Source: Stenotrophomonas maltophilia (lineage in GTDB: Bacteria > Pseudomonadota > Gammaproteobacteria > Xanthomonadales > Xanthomonadaceae). From it: a DNA stretch of 64,000 bases. Below are positions 51,495 to 61,176 of the stretch, one piece after another. The DNA lies in contig NZ_NIVS01000019.1 of assembly GCF_002205165.1 (NCBI RefSeq), positions 1-64,000 of the forward strand, read 5' to 3'. A program made the position numbers and the translations under genes. The notes beneath the pieces were generated by a model. That model worked only from the letters and a program-made list of their open reading frames with translations. It was not told the DNA's origin and did no database searches. Within the stretch, counting starts at the first letter, position 1. Every line of letters starts with the position of its first letter.

Positions 51495-51989
51495 TCAGCC
51501 GATCACGATGTAGTCACTGACCAGGGTGATCCCGCGGTGCTCACCGCGCTCAAGCTGCACGTGGCGTCCACCGACCTGGTCGATGGCGATGCAGTCATCC
51601 ACCTCCAGCAGGGCATCGGTATGCGGCTTGAACCAGCTGGCATCACGCAGGGCCTTGGCCTTGCGCTTGGCGGCGTCGGCATCGGTGGCGACCAGCAGTT
51701 GATAGTCATGCGCCTCGCCCAGCGCGCCGGCGGCATACCCGCCGAGATTGAGAAAATAGAGCCGCGGCGCCCCCTCTGCCGGGGCGACCTCGCCGAAGCG
51801 CACCTGGTACTCCTCCACCCCATCCACGGCGAGCCAGCCATCTACATGCAGCCCTTTACGCTCACCGAACCAGTCCTGGCGCAGCTGCGGGTAGGCCTCT
51901 TCGATGGCATCGACGTTGGCGAAGGCCACATCATGGACCTCGATCCGGGCGCGGGCATGGCGCCCGCCCAGCATGAACACGTGCAGCAC
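51495..51989 (-). CDS. DUF1543 protein
   Basis: 164 residues, no signal peptide. DUF1543 patterns: HVFMLGGRHARARIEVHDV, RLYFLNLGGYAAGALGEAHD and KALRDASWFKPHTDALLEVDD. The domain is thought to be cytoplasmic with unknown function. It is about 100 bases upstream of the preceding secreted protein gene and divergent from the I78-type gene. Confidence 0.87.
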   Translation of the reverse strand: MLHVFMLGGRHARARIEVHDVAFANVDAIEEAYPQLRQDWFGERKGLHVDGWLAVDGVEEYQVRFGEVAPAEGAPRLYFLNLGGYAAGALGEAHDYQLLVATDADAAKRKAKALRDASWFKPHTDALLEVDDCIAIDQVGGRHVQLERGEHRGITLVSDYIVIG

Positions 51990-52127
51990 CTGCGACTCCC
52001 GGCCTGGCCGATCTGAGAGTGCGTCAGTGTAGCGCTGGCACTGCGTCGAACGGTCGCGGCGTGCTCACTACGCGCCGATGCACACCGCGGTGGTATGGTC
52101 GGCGCCTGACCCCGCAGGAGCGACCCG

Positions 52128-52433
52128 ATGGCATCCCTTTTCCGTTATTCCCTCGCCGCAATCACACTGGTCGGCACCCTCTCGCTGGCAGCCTGTGTCA
52201 GCACGCCGGGGCCGGAGATCAACGGGCCGGGCCTGTGCAAGGCCGACGCCCTGGGCTGGGCCATCGGCCAGCCGGCCGACGAAACCAACATGCGCAAGTT
52301 GCTGCTGCAGAGCGGCGCCGGCCTGATCAACCCGATCGGCCCGGCCACGATCACCACCCGGGACCTGCGCCAGGATCGCCTGCGCGTGTTCATCGACAAG
52401 GACAACGTGATCACCGCCGTTCGCTGCGAGTGA
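52128..52433 (+). CDS. I78-family peptidase-inhibitor-like lipoprotein
   Basis: 101 residues. Lipobox LAACVS; the mature part follows the I78 inhibitor pattern: CKADALGWAIGQPAD, LLLQSGAGLINPIGP, TRDLRQDRLRVFIDKDNVI and the final CE. The two cysteines would form the family's disulfide. I78 proteins inhibit serine proteases in fungi; in bacteria they are common small lipoproteins without proven target. Ends convergently with dld. Confidence 0.85.
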   Translation: MASLFRYSLAAITLVGTLSLAACVSTPGPEINGPGLCKADALGWAIGQPADETNMRKLLLQSGAGLINPIGPATITTRDLRQDRLRVFIDKDNVITAVRCE

Positions 52434-52466
52434 TTCCCCGCCGGCACCGCCACCCATGCGGTGGGG

Positions 52467-54188
52467 CTACCCGGGGTGGGTGCAGTCGCAGCTGCCCCAT
52501 CCGCGCGTCTTCGCGGTCTGGCCGATGCCCGGGTTGAACGTATTGCTGGGATCCAGCTGCTGGTAGAACGCCGCCAACGGCGGCTTGGCCGGGTACAGAT
52601 GGCCCACGTTGTGCTCGGCCGGATACTCCGCACCGCGCGCGTCCAGCAACGCCCACATCGCGTGCTCGATGGCCAGCGGATCCTCGCCCTTGCGCACGAT
52701 GTAGTCCTGATGGAACACGTGACACAGGAAGTGCCCGTAGTACAACTTTCCGGCCAAGCGTGCGTCGAGTTCCGCCGGCAGGTGTTCCACCCACGCGCGG
52801 TCATCGCGGCGTAGCGCCACGTCCAGGGCCACGATGTCCTCGACCTCGCGCCGGTGCACTTCGCGGTAACGCACGGCCGCACCGGCTACCGCAAAGCGAT
52901 GCAGGAACGCCTTGCGACCCTCCTCGGCCGTGCACTGGAAGAAGTCGCCCCCGCCGCCGGCGAAGTGATTGCGCAGGAAGGTTTCGGTGGCGGCGGCATC
53001 CACCGCCGATACCTTGAGCAGCAGATGGTGCTCGTAGCGGTCCCGGAACTGGCCCATGCGCGCGGGCAGATGGCGTGGCAGGCAGCGCATCGCGCACTGG
53101 ATCACCCGGTCGGTCACCCCATGCAGGCCAAGGCTCTCGAACCAGCCATCGACGCGGCTTTTCAGCGCGAACGCCGCCGGCACCCGGGCCGTGCCGAAGC
53201 GATCGATGAGCAGGAACGTGTCCTTGCCGTACCGTTCGCCGATGTCATACGCCTCGCGGTGCAGGTACTCGCCCGAGATCGGCAGGCGCTCGAACGCGGT
53301 CAGCAGATGGCGGCGGATCGCGGTCAAATCCTCCATCGCATTGCTGCCGATGTAGAACACCTCGCCGGTCTCGCGCGCAAACGTATCCAGCCGCACCGCG
53401 AACACCGCCAGCTTGCCGGCCGAGCCGGAGGCTTCGTAGTGGCGCGAGGGATCGGCGTTGTAGCGGGCCGGCGTGGCCGCATCGACCTGGCGCACCTGCC
53501 CGGCATAACGCGGATCGGACGCGGCGCGGTCGGTGTCGTTGTCCACGTCGGTGCGCGCGTAGTCGCCGCGCTGCAGCCGCTCCAGGATCTGCTCTGGGGT
53601 GTCGCCCAGCGCGATGCCCAGGTGATTGACCAAGTGCAGCCGCCCGTCCGCGTCGACCTGGGCGAACAGCGCCATCTCGGTATAGGCCGGGCCTCGCCGG
53701 ACCAGCGAACCACCGGAGTTGTTGCAGACCCCGCCCAGCACCGAGGCACCGATGCACGACGAGCCGATCACCGAGTGCGGTTCGCGGCCCAGCGGCGCCA
53801 GCTCCTTCTCCAGCCGGTCCAGCGTCGCCCCGGGCAGGCAGACCACCTGGCGGCCCTCGTTGATCAGCTGCACGCCGGTCAGGCGCAGGGTGTTGAGGAT
53901 GACCACCGGGCGGTCATAGTCGGCACCATCCGGCGTGGAACCGCCGGTGAGGCCGGTGTTGGCCGCCTGCATGATCACGATCGCGTCGGCCGCCACGATG
54001 GCCTGCAGGGCGCGCCACTGTTCCAGCAGCGTGCCCGGGCGGACCACCGCCAGCACCGGGCCGTCGCCGAAACGGTAGCCCTTGCGGAAGCGCCGGGTCG
54101 GCTTGTCGCCGCACAGCACGTGTGCATCGCCGACGATACCGCGCAGCTGCGTCAACAGCGGCGCCGTGCCCTGGGATGCAACGTTCAT
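52467..54188 (-). CDS. dld: Quinone-dependent D-lactate dehydrogenase
   Basis: 573 residues, close to the 571 of Escherichia coli Dld. N-terminal FAD-binding region ([22 protein letters not shown], [20 protein letters not shown]) and C-terminal membrane-associated lactate dehydrogenase domain. It oxidises D-lactate to pyruvate and reduces quinone at the inner membrane. The start overlaps the end of lldD by 4 bases, so both isomers are handled by one transcript. Confidence 0.95.
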   Translation of the reverse strand: MNVASQGTAPLLTQLRGIVGDAHVLCGDKPTRRFRKGYRFGDGPVLAVVRPGTLLEQWRALQAIVAADAIVIMQAANTGLTGGSTPDGADYDRPVVILNTLRLTGVQLINEGRQVVCLPGATLDRLEKELAPLGREPHSVIGSSCIGASVLGGVCNNSGGSLVRRGPAYTEMALFAQVDADGRLHLVNHLGIALGDTPEQILERLQRGDYARTDVDNDTDRAASDPRYAGQVRQVDAATPARYNADPSRHYEASGSAGKLAVFAVRLDTFARETGEVFYIGSNAMEDLTAIRRHLLTAFERLPISGEYLHREAYDIGERYGKDTFLLIDRFGTARVPAAFALKSRVDGWFESLGLHGVTDRVIQCAMRCLPRHLPARMGQFRDRYEHHLLLKVSAVDAAATETFLRNHFAGGGGDFFQCTAEEGRKAFLHRFAVAGAAVRYREVHRREVEDIVALDVALRRDDRAWVEHLPAELDARLAGKLYYGHFLCHVFHQDYIVRKGEDPLAIEHAMWALLDARGAEYPAEHNVGHLYPAKPPLAAFYQQLDPSNTFNPGIGQTAKTRGWGSCDCTHPG

Positions 54189-55345
54189 GGTGCGGCCGCG
54201 AGACGACGGGCGGCATCCACCAGCGAGTCACGGCTGATGTCGGCGATGGTCTTCGCACCGGTGAGCGTCATCGCCACGCGCATTTCCCTGGCCATCAGGT
54301 CCAGCAGGTTGGCCACGCCGGCCTCGCCCTGCGCGGCGAGCGCATAGACGAAGGCGCGGCCGAGCAGCACGCTGTCCGCGCCGAGCGCGATCATGCGCAC
54401 CACGTCCAGGCCGTTGCGGATGCCCGAATCGGCCAGGATCTTCAACTCACCCGTGACCGCATCGGCGATCGCCGGCAAGGCCCGCGCGGTGGACAGCACG
54501 CCGTCCAGCTGGCGCCCGCCATGGTTGGACACCACGATGCCATCGGCCCCGAAGCGCACCGCATCGCGCGCATCGTCCGGATCGAGGATGCCCTTGATCA
54601 CCATCGGGCCGCTCCAGAAGTCGCGGATCCACTCCAGGTCCTTCCATGAAATAGATGGATCGAAGTTGTTGCCCAGCCAGCCGATGTAATCGGCCAACCC
54701 GGTCGGGCTGCCGCGATACGTGGAAATGTTGCCCAGATCGTGCGGGCGGCCGAACAGGCCGACGTCCCACGCCCAGCGCGGATGGGTCATTGCCTGCAGC
54801 ATGCGGCGCGCCGGCGCGTTCGGGCCACTCATGCCCGAATGCGCGTCACGGTAGCGCGCGCCCGGCGTGGGCATGTCCACGGTGAACACCAGGGTGGTCA
54901 CCCCGGCCGCCTTGGCACGCTCCAGCGCATTGCGCATGAAGCCGCGGTCCTTGAGCACATACAGCTGGAACCACATCGGCCGATCGATGGCCGGGGCCAC
55001 CTCCTCGATCGGGCAGACCGACACCGTGGACAGCGTGAACGGAATCCCCCGGCTCGCCGCCGCCCGCGCCGCCTGCACTTCACCGCGGCGCGCATACATG
55101 CCGGTCAGCCCGACCGGTGCCAGCGCCACCGGCATCGCCAGGCGCTCGCCGAACAGCTCCGTTTCCAGGCTCAGATCGGACATGTTGCGCAGGATGCGCT
55201 GGCGCAGTGCGATCTCCGACAGGTCCGCGACGTTCCGCTTCAGGGTGTGCTCGGCATACGCACCGCCATCGATGTAGTGGAACAGGAACGGCGGCAGGCG
55301 GCGTTGTGCCGCTGCGCGGTAATCGGTGGAGGCGGAAATGATCAT
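54185..55345 (-). CDS. lldD: FMN-dependent L-lactate dehydrogenase
   Basis: 386 residues of an alpha-hydroxy-acid oxidase fold. Conserved FMN and substrate sites: [20 protein letters not shown], the catalytic HGGRQLDGV, and [20 protein letters not shown]. It oxidises L-lactate to pyruvate with electrons passed to quinone. It starts three bases after lldR stops and overlaps dld, so it is in the middle of the lactate operon. Confidence 0.96.
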   Translation of the reverse strand: MIISASTDYRAAAQRRLPPFLFHYIDGGAYAEHTLKRNVADLSEIALRQRILRNMSDLSLETELFGERLAMPVALAPVGLTGMYARRGEVQAARAAASRGIPFTLSTVSVCPIEEVAPAIDRPMWFQLYVLKDRGFMRNALERAKAAGVTTLVFTVDMPTPGARYRDAHSGMSGPNAPARRMLQAMTHPRWAWDVGLFGRPHDLGNISTYRGSPTGLADYIGWLGNNFDPSISWKDLEWIRDFWSGPMVIKGILDPDDARDAVRFGADGIVVSNHGGRQLDGVLSTARALPAIADAVTGELKILADSGIRNGLDVVRMIALGADSVLLGRAFVYALAAQGEAGVANLLDLMAREMRVAMTLTGAKTIADISRDSLVDAARRLAAAP

Positions 55346-55348
55346 GGG

Positions 55349-56113
55349 TCAACCGTGGGAAGAAGGAAGCCGCGACGCACGTGCGCGCCGGGCTTCGTTG
55401 TCGTCGAGCGTGCGCAGGGAGGTGTGCACGAATTCCAGGTGCGCGTGCGCGGCGGCACGCGCGCGTTCGGGGTCGCCGGAGAGCACGCCATCCATCATCT
55501 CGCGGTGCTGGATGGACAGCGGCTCGAAGGTGCGGGCGGAGGTGTACAGCTTCTCGCGGCTCTGCGAGATGTTGGTCTGCAGCAGCTCGAACAAGCCACG
55601 CATCACCTGCAGCAGCACCAGGTTGTGCGAGGCCTCGGCGATGGCCAGGTGGAAGGCCGCATCGGCCTGTGCCTCGCCGGCCGGATCGTCCTTGCCGTGG
55701 GCGGCCATCATGGTGTCGAAGGCCTGGCGGATCTTGGCGCGGTCCTCGTCGGTGGCGCGCAATGCGGCATGCCACGCGGTCGCCCCTTCCAGCGCATGGC
55801 GGATTTCCAACACGTCGAAGCGGTATTCCGGGTCGCCCTGGAACAGCGGCAGATACGGCATCAACGGCTCATCGATGGTCTGCCGGGCCCGGGCAGCCGG
55901 TTCGCTCACGTAGGTGCCACCACCGACCCGCGCGCTCAGCAGGCCCTGGCTGGCCAGCTGCGCGATCGCTTCGCGCAGCGCCGTGCGCGACACCCCCAGC
56001 TGCACCGCCAGCGGTCGCTCGGCCGGCAGCCGGTCCCCCGGCTGCAGGCTCTGCTCACGGATCAGGCCACGCAGCTGCGCGGCCACCTTGTCGGACAGGC
56101 GTTCGTTCTTCAT
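55349..56113 (-). CDS. lldR: GntR/FadR-family lactate-responsive repressor
   Basis: 254 residues from ATG 56113. N-terminal winged helix-turn-helix (RPLAVQLGVSRTALREAIAQ) and C-terminal FCD ligand domain (about 85-235, RFDVLEIRHALEGATAWHAA ... HREMMDGVLSGDPERARAAA). By homology it represses the lactate genes until lactate binds. Two TTGGT-N3-ACCAA palindromes upstream of lldP are its probable operators. It lies between the permease and dehydrogenase genes as in the E. coli lldPRD operon. Confidence 0.94.
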   Translation of the reverse strand: MKNERLSDKVAAQLRGLIREQSLQPGDRLPAERPLAVQLGVSRTALREAIAQLASQGLLSARVGGGTYVSEPAARARQTIDEPLMPYLPLFQGDPEYRFDVLEIRHALEGATAWHAALRATDEDRAKIRQAFDTMMAAHGKDDPAGEAQADAAFHLAIAEASHNLVLLQVMRGLFELLQTNISQSREKLYTSARTFEPLSIQHREMMDGVLSGDPERARAAAHAHLEFVHTSLRTLDDNEARRARASRLPSSHG

Positions 56114-56180
56114 GCCGCCATTGTCGCCCGCGTGGCGGGCGATGGGGTCGATGCCGGTGGCCGGAATGCCGCGCATGGGC

Positions 56181-57839
56181 TCAGGGAATCATCCAGGTCA
56201 GCCAGTAGGCCTGCACCGTGGTGATGATGCCGACCATCACGGTGAAGATCAGGCTGTGCTTGACCGTGAAGCGGAACAGGTCCGATTCCTTGCCGGCCAG
56301 GCCGACCGCCGCGCAGGCGATGGCGATCGACTGCGGCGAGATCATCTTGCCGGTCACCCCGCCAGTGGTATTGGCCGCGACCAGCAGCACCTCGGACACG
56401 CCGATCTGCTGTGCCGTGGTGGCCTGCAGCGCCGAGAACAGCGCGTTGGACGAGGTGTCCGAGCCGGTCAGGAACACACCCAGCCAGCCCAGGAACGGCG
56501 AGAAGAAGGTGAAGGCCTTGCCGGTATGCGCCAGGGCCAGCGCCAACGTTGCCGACAGCCCCGAGTAGTTGGCGATGAAGGCGAATGCCAGCACCATGCC
56601 GATGGAATAGATCGGCACTTTCAGTTCGTTGGCGGTTTCGCCGAAGGTGCGCAGCGCCGCGGCCGGGCGCATCTTCAGCAGCACGATCGCGATGACCGCG
56701 CCCAGCATGATCGCCGTGCCGGTCGCCGAGACCGCATCAAATTTGTAGACCGCCTCGTACCCGGTCGGCACCGGCACGATCGGCGGCATCTTCTGCACCA
56801 GTTGATCCAGCGACGGCACCGGAATCTTCAGCACCCAGTGCTCCAGCGCGCCGCCGGCGGCGAACAGTGCCTTGAACGGCGCGATGCTCCAGATCGTGAC
56901 CATCGCGGTCAGGATCAGGAACGGCGACCATGCCTTGACGATCTGGCCGGTGGAATAGCGCGGGGCCTCCAGTGCCTGGGCGGCGGCTTCAGCGCTGGTC
57001 TCGGTATCGAAGCGGAAGATCCGCACGGGCCTCCACCTGCGCAGGAACAGGGTCAGGCAGACCAGCGACGTCAGCGAGGCCGTGATGTCCGGCAGCTCCG
57101 GGCCGATGAAATTGGAGGTCAGGTACTGGGCGATCGCGAAGGAACCGCCGGCCACCAGCACCGCCGGCCAGGTCTCCTTGACCCCGCGCCAGCCATCCAT
57201 GATCGCCATGATCCAGAACAGCACGATGATGGTCAGGAACGGCAACTGGCGCCCGGCCATCTGCCCGATCTCGAACGGATCCAGCCCGGTCACCTGCCCG
57301 GCCACGATGATCGGAATGCCCATCGCGCCGAACGCCACCGGCGCGGTGTTGACGATCAGGCACAGGCCGGCCGCATACAGCGGTTTGAACCCCAGCCCGA
57401 CCAGCAGCGCTGCGGTGATCGCCACCGGCGCACCGAAGCCGGCCGCCCCTTCCAGGAAGGCGCCGAACGCAAAGCCGACCATCAGCATCTGCAGACGCTG
57501 GTCTTCGGTGACCGACAGGATCGAGGCGCGGATGATGTCGAACTGTCCGGTCTTGACCGAGACCTTGTACAGGAACACCGCGCCCAGGATGATCCAGGCG
57601 ATCGGCCACAAGCCGTAGACGAAGCCATAACCGGCCGCCGCGAACGCCTGCGACAGCGGCATCCGGTAGAACAGCAGGGCCACCGCCAACGCGATCGCCA
57701 CGGTGATCGTGCCGGCCAGCCAGCCTTTCATGCGCAGCACGGCCAGGGCGACGAAGAAGAAGGCGATCGGCAGCAGCGCGATCAGGCTGGACAGCCAGAG
57801 GTTGCCAGCGGGGTCATACAGTTGTTGCCAGGCCTGCAT
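56181..57839 (-). CDS. lldP: L-lactate permease
   Basis: 552 residues with about 12-14 transmembrane helices. LctP family signatures: [39 protein letters not shown] and [19 protein letters not shown]. It imports lactate (and glycolate) with protons. First gene of the lactate operon; twin operators lie 73-190 bases upstream of its start. A 67-base gap separates it from lldR. Confidence 0.95.
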   Translation of the reverse strand: MQAWQQLYDPAGNLWLSSLIALLPIAFFFVALAVLRMKGWLAGTITVAIALAVALLFYRMPLSQAFAAAGYGFVYGLWPIAWIILGAVFLYKVSVKTGQFDIIRASILSVTEDQRLQMLMVGFAFGAFLEGAAGFGAPVAITAALLVGLGFKPLYAAGLCLIVNTAPVAFGAMGIPIIVAGQVTGLDPFEIGQMAGRQLPFLTIIVLFWIMAIMDGWRGVKETWPAVLVAGGSFAIAQYLTSNFIGPELPDITASLTSLVCLTLFLRRWRPVRIFRFDTETSAEAAAQALEAPRYSTGQIVKAWSPFLILTAMVTIWSIAPFKALFAAGGALEHWVLKIPVPSLDQLVQKMPPIVPVPTGYEAVYKFDAVSATGTAIMLGAVIAIVLLKMRPAAALRTFGETANELKVPIYSIGMVLAFAFIANYSGLSATLALALAHTGKAFTFFSPFLGWLGVFLTGSDTSSNALFSALQATTAQQIGVSEVLLVAANTTGGVTGKMISPQSIAIACAAVGLAGKESDLFRFTVKHSLIFTVMVGIITTVQAYWLTWMIP

Positions 57840-57911
57840 CGGCGGATCTCATCAAGACGGACAGGGGTCCGCGCGGTCAGCACCGCACGAGCCGAGAACG
57901 CTCAACCGGGA

Positions 57912-57930
57912 TTATTGGTATTACCAATAA
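57912..57930. promoter_or_regulatory. LldR operator O1 (candidate)
   Basis: TTATTGGTATTACCAATAA is a perfect 19-base palindrome with a central T, matching the TTGGT-N3-ACCAA form of FadR-subfamily operators such as PdhR and LldR. Its centre is 82 bases upstream of the lldP start. Confidence 0.8.
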
Positions 57931-57976
57931 CAAAGGATCCGGCTGAAACTGCCCGCATTGAAACGCCAAACGCCAG

Positions 57977-58008
57977 GCGAGCCTATTAGACCATAGGTCT
58001 AGGCTCGC
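57977..58008. terminator. Bulged hairpin between the two lactate operators
   Basis: GCGAGCCTA / TAGGCTCGC (9 bp) plus inner GACC / GGTC (4 bp), with a three-base bulge (TTA) and loop ATA. It stands 16 bases beyond the stop of the VOC gene on the minus strand and could end that transcript, though no T-run follows. Confidence 0.5.
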
Positions 58009-58027
58009 TTATTGGTAGTACCAATTA
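58009..58027. promoter_or_regulatory. LldR operator O2 (candidate), overlapping a stop codon
   Basis: TTATTGGTAGTACCAATTA contains ATTGGTA-G-TACCAAT (58011-58025), 7-bp perfect arms around the same TTGGT-N3-ACCAA core as O1. The centres are 97 bases apart. Its last bases are the TAA stop (58025-58027) of the VOC gene. Confidence 0.72.
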
Positions 58028-58459
58028 GCAGCCGCAGTCGCTGGAGCGGCCTTTCAGTTCCACCGAGTTGCCGTCCGGATCGCGCAGCCGCAGCGACAGC
58101 CCATCGCCCTCGGCACCGTAGTTGCGCTCGGCCGGCCCGCTGAGCTCCACTTGGCAGCCCTGCAGGTGGGCGCGCACCTGCTCGGCATCGAACGGCTCCA
58201 CGCGCAGGCAGACATGCTCGACATTGCGCCCTTCCCGCCCGGGCGCTGCGCCCCCTTTGATTCCCAGCGGACCGTCCACACTGATCAGATCGATCAGCGA
58301 CTCACCGGCGTGCAGATGCACCATGCCCAGCGAGGGACGCTCGCGGGCGACCGTGCAACCAAGGACGTCACAGTAGAAGCGCACGGCGCGGGGCAGATCC
58401 TGCACGCGCAGCACCACATGGTCGATGCGCTGGATCTCGAAGGGACGTTCGCTGCTCAT
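58025..58459 (-). CDS. VOC-family (glyoxalase-fold) protein
   Basis: 144 residues from ATG 58459. Two beta-alpha-beta-beta-beta modules: RIDHVVLRVQDLPRAVRFYC ... LIDLISVDG and VEHVCLRVEPFDAEQVRAHL ... LRLRDPDGNSVELKG. His and Glu metal ligands of the fold are present (IDHVV, SVELKG). It ends SSDCGC. Likely a metal-dependent lyase or dioxygenase relative; substrate unknown. The start overlaps the MgtC stop (ATGA). Confidence 0.87.
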   Translation of the reverse strand: MSSERPFEIQRIDHVVLRVQDLPRAVRFYCDVLGCTVARERPSLGMVHLHAGESLIDLISVDGPLGIKGGAAPGREGRNVEHVCLRVEPFDAEQVRAHLQGCQVELSGPAERNYGAEGDGLSLRLRDPDGNSVELKGRSSDCGC

Positions 58460-58914
58460 GACGACTCCAGTTTTTTGGCGATACGGCTGAACACCACCAG
58501 CACGATCAGGCACAGCACACTCACGCCGACCGCGATCACGTACTCGCCGATGCCGACCGCGATGCCGATCGCGGCGGACATGATCAGTGAGCTGGCGGTG
58601 GTCAGGCCGCTGACCTGGTCATCGCGCGAGCCGCGCAGAATCGTGCCGGCGGCAACGAAACCCACGCAGGCCACCACCGCTTCGATCAGACGCACCGGAT
58701 CGACCTGCAGCAGGTCGCGGTAGCGTTCTTCCTGGAAGTGTTCGGCGATGCTGTCACCGAGGCCGACGATCAGCGCCGCCGCACCGGCGATCAACATGTG
58801 CGTGCGCAGGCCGGCGGCGTGCTTTCCCATCTCGCGTTCGATGCCGAGCGTGGCGCCCAGCAACATCGCCACGGCAATCCGCAGCAGGATCGATAGATCT
58901 TGTTCCAGTCCCAT
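58456..58914 (-). CDS. MgtC/SapB-family membrane protein (short form)
   Basis: 152 residues: helices at about 10-28, 38-55, 72-92, 105-125 and 127-147 with MLLGATLGIEREMGKHAAGLRT, ACVGFVAAGTILRG and SGLTTASSLIMSAAIGIAVG. It lacks the C-terminal soluble domain of the other MgtC protein at 47368-48084. Translationally coupled to the VOC gene by a 4-base overlap. Confidence 0.9.
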   Translation of the reverse strand: MGLEQDLSILLRIAVAMLLGATLGIEREMGKHAAGLRTHMLIAGAAALIVGLGDSIAEHFQEERYRDLLQVDPVRLIEAVVACVGFVAAGTILRGSRDDQVSGLTTASSLIMSAAIGIAVGIGEYVIAVGVSVLCLIVLVVFSRIAKKLESS

Positions 58915-59013
58915 CTGCGTCTCTCATCCGGTCATGCACGGAGCGTCGCAGAGAGGGGCGTCTGGGGACCGTGAAACCAGCGGCAGGCCCAGGTGAGCCC
59001 GCCGCCACCGGGC

Positions 59014-59772
59014 TTACTGGGCCAGATAACCGCCATCGATGGCGTAGTACGTCCCGGTCGCGAAGCCGGCATCGGCACTGGCCAGCCAGGCCACCAGCGC
59101 GGCCACTTCCTCGGGTTTGCCGAGGCGGCCGAGCGCATGCTTGCTTTCCAGCGCCTGCTTCACCTTCGGGTCCATCTTGTCCAGCAGCGGCGTGGCGATG
59201 AAGCCCGGGCCGACCGCATTGATGCGGATCTTGTCCGCGGCGTGTTCCCATGCCGCCGTCTGGGTCAGGCCGACCACGCCATGCTTGGCCGCGACATAGG
59301 CGGCCGAGTTGTTGAATCCCACCTGGCCCAGGATGGAGGCCATGTTGATGATGCTGCCGCCGTTGCCCACACTGCGCATCGCCTGGATCTGCGCCCGCTG
59401 GCACAGGAACACGCTGTTGAGATTGACGTCGATGACGTTCCTCCAGCCATCCACGGGGTAGTCACCGCTCGCCGCCGACGGCCCGCCGATGCCCGCGTTG
59501 TTCACCGCGATGTCCAGCCCACCGAGTTCCTGCACGGTCCGCTTCACGGCCGCGTCCACCGCGTGCTCGTCGGTGACGTTCAAGGCGATGCCGATCGACT
59601 TAACCCCTTTGCTGCGCAGCGTCTCGGCAGTCTTCTCCACGGCGTCGGCCTTGAGATCCCACACCGCCACCGCCGCGCCGGAATCGGCCAGCAGTTCGGC
59701 CACGGCCAGGCCGATGCCGGAGACGCCGCCGGTGACGATGGCGACCTTTCCCTTGAGCTGATAATCAATCAT
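59014..59772 (-). CDS. Short-chain dehydrogenase/reductase
   Basis: 252 residues. Classical SDR: cofactor site TGGVSGIG, NNAG, catalytic Ser in NMASILGQ region and YVAAK, then C-terminal GTYYAIDGGYLAQ. The cofactor side (VWDLKADAVEK, Asp after the second strand) favours NAD(H). The substrate is unknown. It is divergent from the old yellow enzyme gene 208 bases away, so the two may share a control region. Confidence 0.93.
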   Translation of the reverse strand: MIDYQLKGKVAIVTGGVSGIGLAVAELLADSGAAVAVWDLKADAVEKTAETLRSKGVKSIGIALNVTDEHAVDAAVKRTVQELGGLDIAVNNAGIGGPSAASGDYPVDGWRNVIDVNLNSVFLCQRAQIQAMRSVGNGGSIINMASILGQVGFNNSAAYVAAKHGVVGLTQTAAWEHAADKIRINAVGPGFIATPLLDKMDPKVKQALESKHALGRLGKPEEVAALVAWLASADAGFATGTYYAIDGGYLAQ

Positions 59773-59980
59773 CGCGTTGTTCCTCGGGTTGGAATGAGGC
59801 TGCGGGCAGTGCCTGCCCATGCCTCGACCATACGCCGCGAAAACGTTACAGAACGTGCACAGCGTGCTCCGCAACAATCCTTCCCATCGCTGCAACGCAC
59901 CTGGCCCTATGCTCGGGGTCGTACGCCCACCTCCTTTCTTTCATCCGCCGATGGCGGTCGCCCTCCCCCAAGGTAAGCCC

Positions 59981-61075
59981 ATGACAGACTCCACTGAAGG
60001 CCAATTGTTTTCCCCCACCCGTCTGGGGGCCATCGACGTCGCCAACCGCGTCGCGATGGCACCGCTGACCCGCAACCGCGCGATCAACGACCGCATTCCC
60101 AATCCCCTCGCCATCCAGTACTACGAACAGCGCGCCAGCGCCGGCCTGATCATCGCCGAGGCCACCCAGATCAGTCCGCTGGGCCAGGGCTATCTGGACA
60201 CACCCGGCATCTACAGCCAGGACCAGATCGACGCCTGGAAGAAGGTCACCGATGCGGTCCACGCGCGCGGCGGCAAGATCGTGCTGCAGTTGTGGCATGT
60301 CGGCCGCATCTCGCACACCAGCCTGCTGCCCGAGGGCGAGGTGCCGGTCGCGCCGAGTGCGCTGCGTGCCAACGCCAAGACGTTCACCGCCAAGGGCTTT
60401 GAAGATGTCTCCGAGCCGCGCGCCCTGCGTCTGGACGAGATTCCCGGACTGATCCAGGACTACCGCCAGGCCGCGCGCAATGCGATCACCGCCGGCTTCG
60501 ACGGTGTGGAAGTGCATGCCGCCAACGGTTACCTGATCGACCAGTTCCTGCGCGATGGCAGCAACCAGCGCACCGACGAGTACGGTGGCAGCATCGAGAA
60601 CCGCACCCGCCTGCTCGATGAAGTGGTCAGCGCGATCGCCTCGGAAATCGGTGCCGACCGCACCGGCGTGCGTCTCTCGCCGGTGACCCCGGCCAACGAC
60701 GCGGAAGATTCCAACCCGCAGCCGTTGTTCGAACGCGCTGTCGAACGCCTGGATGCGATCGGCCCACTGGCCTTCATCCACGTGATCGAAGGCGCAACCG
60801 GCGGCCCGCGCGACAACATCGCCTTCGACTACGCCGCGCTGCGCGCCAAGTTCAAGGGCGCATGGATCGCCAACAACGGCTACGACCAGGCGCGCGCGGA
60901 AGCGGCGGTGGCCTCCGGCTATGCCGACATGATCGCCTTCGGCCGCCCCTTCATCGCCAACCCGGATCTGGTCGAACGCTTCCGTCTGGGCGTGGCGCTC
61001 TCCGAGCTGGACAAGGACACGCTGTACGGCGGTGGCGCACACGGCTACACCGATTACCCGACCCTCGACGGTTGA
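59981..61075 (+). CDS. Old yellow enzyme-family alkene reductase (NemA-like)
   Basis: 364 residues from ATG 59981. OYE signatures: RVAMAPLTRNRA, LQLWHVGRISH, the substrate His/Asn pair in VEVHAANGYLIDQFLRDG, and GGSIENRTRLL. FMN- and NAD(P)H-dependent reduction of activated C=C bonds, as in N-ethylmaleimide reductase. It faces the SDR gene divergently; a hairpin follows. Confidence 0.94.
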   Translation: MTDSTEGQLFSPTRLGAIDVANRVAMAPLTRNRAINDRIPNPLAIQYYEQRASAGLIIAEATQISPLGQGYLDTPGIYSQDQIDAWKKVTDAVHARGGKIVLQLWHVGRISHTSLLPEGEVPVAPSALRANAKTFTAKGFEDVSEPRALRLDEIPGLIQDYRQAARNAITAGFDGVEVHAANGYLIDQFLRDGSNQRTDEYGGSIENRTRLLDEVVSAIASEIGADRTGVRLSPVTPANDAEDSNPQPLFERAVERLDAIGPLAFIHVIEGATGGPRDNIAFDYAALRAKFKGAWIANNGYDQARAEAAVASGYADMIAFGRPFIANPDLVERFRLGVALSELDKDTLYGGGAHGYTDYPTLDG

Positions 61076-61142
61076 GGGTCAATGCGGGTTCGCCGGATGC
61101 GCTGTCCGGCCAACCAGAGCAAGGATGACCTGCATCCTGGAG

Positions 61143-61163
61143 GCGCCGGCCCATGGCCGGCGC
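61143..61163. terminator. Hairpin between convergent OYE and esterase genes
   Basis: GCGCCGGCC / GGCCGGCGC form a 9-bp stem with loop CAT, 13 bases beyond the stop of the CocE/NonD gene. No T-run on either side. Confidence 0.5.
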
Positions 61164-61176
61164 TCCCTTCCAGCCT

